The notes below the pieces were generated by a model that was given only the letters and a program-made list of their open reading frames with translations, was not told the DNA's origin and ran no database searches. The position numbers were made by a program, and so were the translations under genes. Below, in pieces: positions 14,101 through 17,423 of a stretch of 17,423 nucleotides of DNA. How positions within the stretch are numbered: the stretch's first letter is position 1; every line of letters starts with the position of its first letter. The stretch is from an uncultured Selenomonas sp. (GTDB lineage Bacteria; Bacillota; Negativicutes; Selenomonadales; Selenomonadaceae). Where the stretch lies: the NCBI GenBank assembly GCA_937981305.1, contig CALJPB010000253.1:1-17423 (forward strand), in the 5' to 3' direction.

Positions 14101-16262
14101 GTCGTCTCCTCTCTGCCGATCCAGCGGCTCTTGTACTCGTGGTCCTCATGTTTCGTATAGAGTGCGTTCAGTTTCGTGACGATGGCAAGCAGTTCCTCGT
14201 CCGTGCGCGGAAATATGTCTTTGAGCGTGAGCGTGTTGACGACGCGGACGTTTTTCGTCACCGCATCGTAGCCGCCCGTCACACCGTCCGTATTTGCCGC
14301 ATCCGTGATTTCGATGTTGAAATCCGGCGTATAGGACGCGTCATACAGCTCCTGCTCCTGTGCGTCCGCCCCCGCGCTGCTCGACAGCTCGTCGATCAGC
14401 ACCTGTTCGTCCGAGGTAGGCGACTTGATCCCGTGCGCGAGGGAGAGCAGTTCCTCCTGTGTGAGGCGCCCGTCCGTCTTGCAGCGCAGGAGGAGATCAA
14501 GCGCGCCGAGGCGTTTGTTCACGTCCTTCTGCGTGAGGAGGTCTGCGATGCTTGTGCGGAGCAATTCGTCCTCCTGCGTGTAGAGGAGGTCGAGCACCGT
14601 ACGGCGCGTCGCTGTATTTTTCAGCCGCAGCAGGGCGGCGATCTCTGTACGGTGGCGCGGCACGAAGTCGGTGCGTGCCTCCTCCGCTGCTGGCGCTGTG
14701 GGAGTTTTGCGGATGATCTCTGCCGCCGTCTCGGGGGCTTGGCGCAGGAGGTCGATGAGCGCCTTCTCCTGCACGGCGCTCAGCGGCGCTTTGAGCAGGA
14801 GCGGCGCAGCCCGCTGTCCCGTGTAGCAGGCGGAGAGGATGGGCGCGACGCGATCCGTCAGCGCAGTGCCGGCACAGAGGGCGGCGAGCACCATCGCGTT
14901 GGACAGTGCTTCCTTCGTCAGCGTCACCCCGTACCACGGGAAAATGCACGGACGGTATTCCTCCTCCTTGCGCTTCATGCGCGCATGGGCGCGTTCGCAG
15001 AGGTCGAAGAAACGCGCGGCCTCCTCTGCGTCCGCGAAATACGCCTGTGCGTCGAACTTCTTGACGAAGTCGTCGAGCTCCCGCAGGATGTAGAAATCGC
15101 CCGTCACATAGGACAGATAGCAGGCGATTTTCTGCATGTCCGCCGCACTGAGTTCCGCGTCCGTGATGCCAAGGAGCACGCGCTTTGCAATGCGCCGCTC
15201 GTATGCGCCGTCCTGTAGGGCGTGCAGGAAGTACGAGACGAGCAGGACGGAGTGCGGCCGCCCCTCCGCGATGATCGCCTCCATGCCGGTGATGAGTTCT
15301 GTGAGGTCGTGTACGCCCTTGCTCCACAGACCGACCATCGCCTCGACATTGTCCTCACTGCGAAGGAGTGTGTCCGCCTCCGCAGGGTCGCGCAGCACGC
15401 GCATCATGAGCGCGAGGAGCTTCTTGTCCACGCGCTCGCTGTCCGTGCCGATGCCGATGGTCGTCGCGATGGCGCGGCGCACGGACGAGAAGCGGATGAG
15501 GTTGTGCTCCTCGATCAGCCCCATCATGGAGACGAAGTGCTCCTGCCGCCCGCAGTCCATCGTCTCACAGATCGCCTGCCGCAGTCCCTCCTGTAGCTTC
15601 CCCGCGAGCAGGAGTTTGCCGACGAGTTCCACGAGTTCGGTACTCTGTGACTTGAAGATGGCGCGGAAAATATCGTAGGTGAGGACATTCGTGTTGTTCT
15701 CACTGAGGAGCATATCGCGGATGATGGCGATGGTCTCCGCGTCCCCACGGTCGATCCATACGGCGATCTGCTCGGGCGGGAGGAAGCTGCTGCCGTACCT
15801 CTCCACATCGTACTCTCTGCGCAGGAGCTGCAGGAAGTTCTTTCCTGAGGCGTACTTGCGCACAAGCTGCTCGACCAGATTCCAAATGCGACTGACGTGC
15901 TGATGGTAGTCGCGCGAGCGGACGAGACGACGATAGTAGCGGTTCGTGTAGGGATAGGCGGCGAGGTTGTGCGCCATAGCGACGAGATCCCTGCGCAGAT
16001 CCTCACCCATCATGAGATCAAAGGCGGGGTAGAGCGCGGGCGGCAGTACGTCATCATCGACCGTGCAGACCACGTCCTTCTTGTTGCGGCGGAAGTTTGT
16101 CACGGCGATGTCCCAGTCGTAGTCGGGATTGCCCTTTTCGTCCGTACGGAAAAAAAGGAAATTGAGCAGCTTTTGGCTCTGCGGGTTCAGCGCGTCAAAC
16201 CCTGCCTTCAGCCGCTCGATATAGCGTGTCATTTCCTCGTCGCGCAGATAGTAACTGATCAT
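11139..16262 (-). CDS. Giant DUF4132/DUF5724/DUF7737-family protein, 1707 aa
   Basis: The product is a very large soluble protein with no signal peptide or membrane helix. Residues 1 to about 1100 are almost all helical, with HEAT/ARM-like repeats (for example around 490-620, LLKAPLSAVQEKALIDLLRQ). Near 1150-1210 lies a conserved-looking block with FDIDWFRTAYKELG and YISDGAKHARARKFAD. Around 1310-1400 is the DUF4132-type segment (SIPAKLKKNAYVLELKEAEK, then REQYRRTRKMLEEMM). The C-terminal 110 residues match the DUF7737 style (HSTVEMRRAIVQYSLPLFHL, INVLPVHSQHRGRLFLPFLD). The family includes E. coli YehI/MolR relatives; the molecular function is unknown. ATG 16262 is chosen because GGAGGA lies five bases upstream; a longer frame from GTG 16295 would overlap the upstream gene and lacks a ribosome site. 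It follows the 140-aa gene by 26 nt and is cotranscribed with it. Family names come from memory of motif patterns. Confidence 0.82.
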   Translation of the reverse strand: MISYYLRDEEMTRYIERLKAGFDALNPQSQKLLNFLFFRTDEKGNPDYDWDIAVTNFRRNKKDVVCTVDDDVLPPALYPAFDLMMGEDLRRDLVAMAHNLAAYPYTNRYYRRLVRSRDYHQHVSRIWNLVEQLVRKYASGKNFLQLLRREYDVERYGSSFLPPEQIAVWIDRGDAETIAIIRDMLLSENNTNVLTYDIFRAIFKSQSTELVELVGKLLLAGKLQEGLRQAICETMDCGRQEHFVSMMGLIEEHNLIRFSSVRRAIATTIGIGTDSERVDKKLLALMMRVLRDPAEADTLLRSEDNVEAMVGLWSKGVHDLTELITGMEAIIAEGRPHSVLLVSYFLHALQDGAYERRIAKRVLLGITDAELSAADMQKIACYLSYVTGDFYILRELDDFVKKFDAQAYFADAEEAARFFDLCERAHARMKRKEEEYRPCIFPWYGVTLTKEALSNAMVLAALCAGTALTDRVAPILSACYTGQRAAPLLLKAPLSAVQEKALIDLLRQAPETAAEIIRKTPTAPAAEEARTDFVPRHRTEIAALLRLKNTATRRTVLDLLYTQEDELLRTSIADLLTQKDVNKRLGALDLLLRCKTDGRLTQEELLSLAHGIKSPTSDEQVLIDELSSSAGADAQEQELYDASYTPDFNIEITDAANTDGVTGGYDAVTKNVRVVNTLTLKDIFPRTDEELLAIVTKLNALYTKHEDHEYKSRWIGREETTLSAGYYERADAEHVKDTPDHIKYYPLAEVWKEFYRSEIKDFPTLYQLAIAIGMPKAEDAFFTEGLTRMTERDWTAFPAALAAQKLSYFGEGYVGRQTGKNVIRVLYETHAEENRSFVFAAGLLLMSRAYECFDEKLFLVEYKNQWRTGNTRQIMHHTALMQTALHGTRLYQGAAEFAPSYALRYRMMERLEAQLLRTEQEPESGMVGIIEHAQAHLLGMVKKDAFYKMLLGTQADGMSEDAARKQKAVETNRVQVLERYRSGKLPNPSDPEFRGVQTEDVLAFVKEEGQRVIDCIVTAELRRGDTPARHSAAVRSILRVEGIPTLVRILQALGALKLDRGSWYYGSNEAKASTLSHLLKVSHPRAGETAADLKAALSGTGITEQRLVEVAMYAPQWVPLIEAHLGWRGMASGCYYFQAHMSDIPKDRESMIAKYTPIPIEDLKEGAFDIDWFRTAYKELGKAHFDLLYESAKYISDGAKHARARKFADAVRGVMKLADVEKEIAAKRNKDLVLCCGLIPLKRAREKDMLARYAFLQNFLRESRQFGAQRRASEGKAVEIALSNLARACGFDDVTRLVWTAETELIKAHAAHFTPKEVDGVELWLSVAEDGTVSLSCTKGGKPLKSIPAKLKKNAYVLELKEAEKNLREQYRRTRKMLEEMMEDGTPLLAREIANVMEHNPVIAPLLKPLVFCAGDALGFYADGALVAADGTRTEVEGDAELKIAHALDLYESGTWAAYQKYLFEKGIQQPFKQVFRELYVKTADEHGKETSRRYAGHQIQPAKTVALLKSRRWVVDGEEGLQRVYYKANIIARIYALADWFSPADIEAPTLEWVDFFDRKTFKKLPIDDVPDLVFTEVMRDVDLVVSVAHVGGVDPEASHSTVEMRRAIVQYSLPLFHLTNVRLEGAHAHIHGTLGDYTVHLGSGVVQQKAGAMINVLPVHSQHRGRLFLPFLDEDPKTAEIVSKIVLFAEDGKIKDPFILEQIKR

Positions 16263-16288
16263 CGTATTCCTCCGTTTATCAGCGATTT

Positions 16289-16711
16289 TTACCACATACG
16301 TCCCGCAAGCATTGTCAGGCGGACAAAGGTGATCTCATCGTTTTCATGGAGCGTGACAGGCGTGCCGCAGGTCTCGCCCGCCTCCTCTCCGTTGATGAAG
16401 ATGCGGTAGATGCCGTCCTCGTACGACTGACGTGCGTTCTCGATCGCCGCTGCCGTGTCCTGCACCTTTCCGTTGTAGTCCGCGCCGAACCCGATCTTTC
16501 CGACGGTGGCGGCATCCGCGACCTCCTCGCTCGTCAGATAGCGGAGCACCGTCTCTCCCGCCGCCGCCCGTTCGTTGAACCGCGTGACCTCCGCCGTGAC
16601 GAACGCCGCAATCAGCGCACCGACATCACGCACCTCCCCAATTTCATAGGGGCGCGTTTCAATCGCGTTCCTGCGCTTTCCGATCCGCTTTACGTTTACC
16701 TGTACCTGCAT
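16289..16711 (-). CDS. 140-aa unknown protein, partner gene of the giant DUF4132-type protein
   Basis: I do not recognise a named family. ATG 16711 has GAGGAG seven bases upstream; the frame is open further upstream but without a ribosome site, and it runs through the promoter. The N-terminal half is helical (VGALIAAFVTAEVTRFNERA). The C-terminal 40 residues look like beta strands: YRIFINGEEAGE, then VTLHENDEITFVRLTMLAGR and a closing MW. The strand pattern with L-x-x-x-D-E-I/V-x-F is reminiscent of beta-grasp (ubiquitin/MoaD-like) domains, but this is a guess. There is no signal peptide. It is the first gene of a two-gene operon with the giant protein and has a clear promoter, so the two probably act together. 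Confidence 0.8.
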   Translation of the reverse strand: MQVQVNVKRIGKRRNAIETRPYEIGEVRDVGALIAAFVTAEVTRFNERAAAGETVLRYLTSEEVADAATVGKIGFGADYNGKVQDTAAAIENARQSYEDGIYRIFINGEEAGETCGTPVTLHENDEITFVRLTMLAGRMW

Positions 16712-16747
16712 TGCCTCGCTCCTCTGTGTCGCTGTTTTATTCGCTCT

Positions 16748-16776
16748 ATTGTAACATTTCTCACAGGACGCTACAA
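16748..16776 (-). promoter_or_regulatory. Extended -10 promoter for the 140-aa gene and giant-protein operon
   Basis: Minus strand: TTGTAG (16776-16771), 17-nt spacer, TACAAT (16753-16748) preceded by TGT (extended -10). Transcription would start near 16741, leaving a 30-nt leader with the GAGGAG ribosome site at 16724-16719. Confidence 0.65.
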
Positions 16777-16866
16777 TCGGGCGAATTGTCTCATATGACG
16801 ATGTGGCTTTATCAGGGCGCTCTTCATTTTTCGGAAAGAGAATCGTCATAGCGGTTGGTTTTGTGC

Positions 16867-16895
16867 TTTTCATACGCCGAAACGTGGGGTATAAT
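16867..16895 (+). promoter_or_regulatory. Promoter for the AAA ATPase gene
   Basis: TTTTCA (16867-16872, 4 of 6), 17-nt spacer and a perfect TATAAT (16890-16895). It diverges from the operon promoter at 16748-16776, and the two are about 90 bp apart. Confidence 0.65.
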
Positions 16896-16929
16896 GAATC
16901 TACGAAAGAACGATAAGGAGGATTGCGAT

Positions 16930-17423
16930 ATGATTCGAACAATAGAGATCAATGGCTTCAAAAAATTTGATCATATACAAATCGAAAACCTCGCACAGGT
17001 CAATCTTTTTGTTGGGATGAACAACGCCGGCAAGACGACATTGCTAGAGGCTGTTTATGGAGGGGCATGTGGGGATCACTTTAGACCGCTGTTTTCCAAG
17101 GGAATCATGAGCCGTTCTGCGCAGTATTCAGGGCAGTCCATGACACCTTATCGAATGGCTGATGCAGTGTTTAATTCCTTTACAAGAAAAACGGAGCGAG
17201 ATACGTATGAGTTCTCTTTTAAGATTAAGACAGATGACAGTGTCATAAATATACATCATATGCTTGTTCCGGGGGAGATATTTTCAGATTTTTTTTATCA
17301 TTCGCCGGATGAGGGGCATACGATAGACATTGCACCGGATGACATACACGTTCCCCGCATACAAATGCAAACGAATGATAGTATCAGCATACAGATTGAC
17401 CCACAGTTGATTGGAAGCTGGAA
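16930..17423 (+). CDS. AAA ATPase (AAA15/OLD-like N-terminus), 5' part only
   Basis: The first 164 residues are visible; the rest lies beyond the right edge. The start is ATG 16930, eight bases after AAGGAGG. The N-terminus is typical of the AAA15/AbiL/OLD group of SMC-like ATPases: IRTIEINGFKKFDHIQIENL leads to the Walker A motif GMNNAGKTT at residues 29-37, followed by LLEAVYGG. The later region (YEFSFKIKTDDSVINIHH) fits the beta-rich insertion between Walker A and the signature motif. Walker B and any effector domain (TOPRIM, HNH, RloB partner and so on) are out of view. The gene is visibly richer in A and T than everything to its left, which suggests acquisition. Many such ATPases belong to anti-phage systems, but others do not; the role here is unproven. 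Confidence 0.85.
   Translation, partial: MIRTIEINGFKKFDHIQIENLAQVNLFVGMNNAGKTTLLEAVYGGACGDHFRPLFSKGIMSRSAQYSGQSMTPYRMADAVFNSFTRKTERDTYEFSFKIKTDDSVINIHHMLVPGEIFSDFFYHSPDEGHTIDIAPDDIHVPRIQMQTNDSISIQIDPQLIGSW

Noticed and set aside
13173..15218. 681-aa plus-strand open frame inside the giant gene
   Set aside because: It is antisense to the 1707-aa protein, has no ribosome site and no recognisable domain.
16274..16286. 13-bp match (TTTATCAGCGATT) to the right end of the MITE-like element
   Set aside because: A shared 13-mer is expected by chance in a window of this size, and no second inverted end or target duplication is seen there.
16263..16295. Upstream GTG start for the giant protein
   Set aside because: It overlaps the end of the 140-aa gene and lacks a Shine-Dalgarno, while ATG 16262 has GGAGGA at ideal spacing.

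Overview
The window looks like a chromosomal segment of a GC-rich (about 60% by eye) member of the Negativicutes, most likely Selenomonas or a close relative. This is inferred from the high GC, the tandem bacteriohemerythrins, the DUF6056/GtrB/YdjC cell-surface set and strong Shine-Dalgarno sequences combined with TTG starts. No rRNA, tRNA, CRISPR array or intact transposase was seen.

Layout. (1) 1-2118, minus strand: a CNNM/CorC-type membrane protein followed by serC (cut by the left edge), spaced as one operon. Its likely promoter (2326-2354) is separated from the gene by a 161-bp palindromic MITE-like element (2149-2309), so the element appears to be transcribed as part of the mRNA leader. 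(2) 2351-5823, minus strand: a tightly packed operon ydjC-like deacetylase > gtrB-like glycosyltransferase > DUF6056 polytopic membrane protein, probably for modifying a surface glycan. (3) 6054-10212, plus strand: cinA (N-terminal domain only), a secreted SGNH hydrolase with Fn3-like domains, a membrane-anchored unknown protein and two tandem bacteriohemerythrins. A strong terminator at 10291-10326 closes the run. The first hemerythrin has Glu in place of one iron-binding His and carries a long acidic-then-basic tail.

(4) 10290-10620: an AT-richer intergenic region. On the minus strand it holds a near-consensus promoter, a foldable stretch and the same perfect terminator hairpin, together a good candidate for an undescribed small RNA of about 110 nt. 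On the plus strand a separate promoter and structured leader precede a 111-aa orphan gene (10619-10954), which has its own terminator. (5) 11139-16711, minus strand: a two-gene unit with its own extended -10 promoter, made of a 140-aa unknown protein and a 1707-aa DUF4132/DUF5724/DUF7737-type protein. This is the least understood large system here. (6) 16930 to the right edge, plus strand: the start of an AT-rich AAA ATPase (AAA15/OLD-like N-terminus), divergent from the giant-protein unit and probably the edge of an acquired, possibly defence-related, module.
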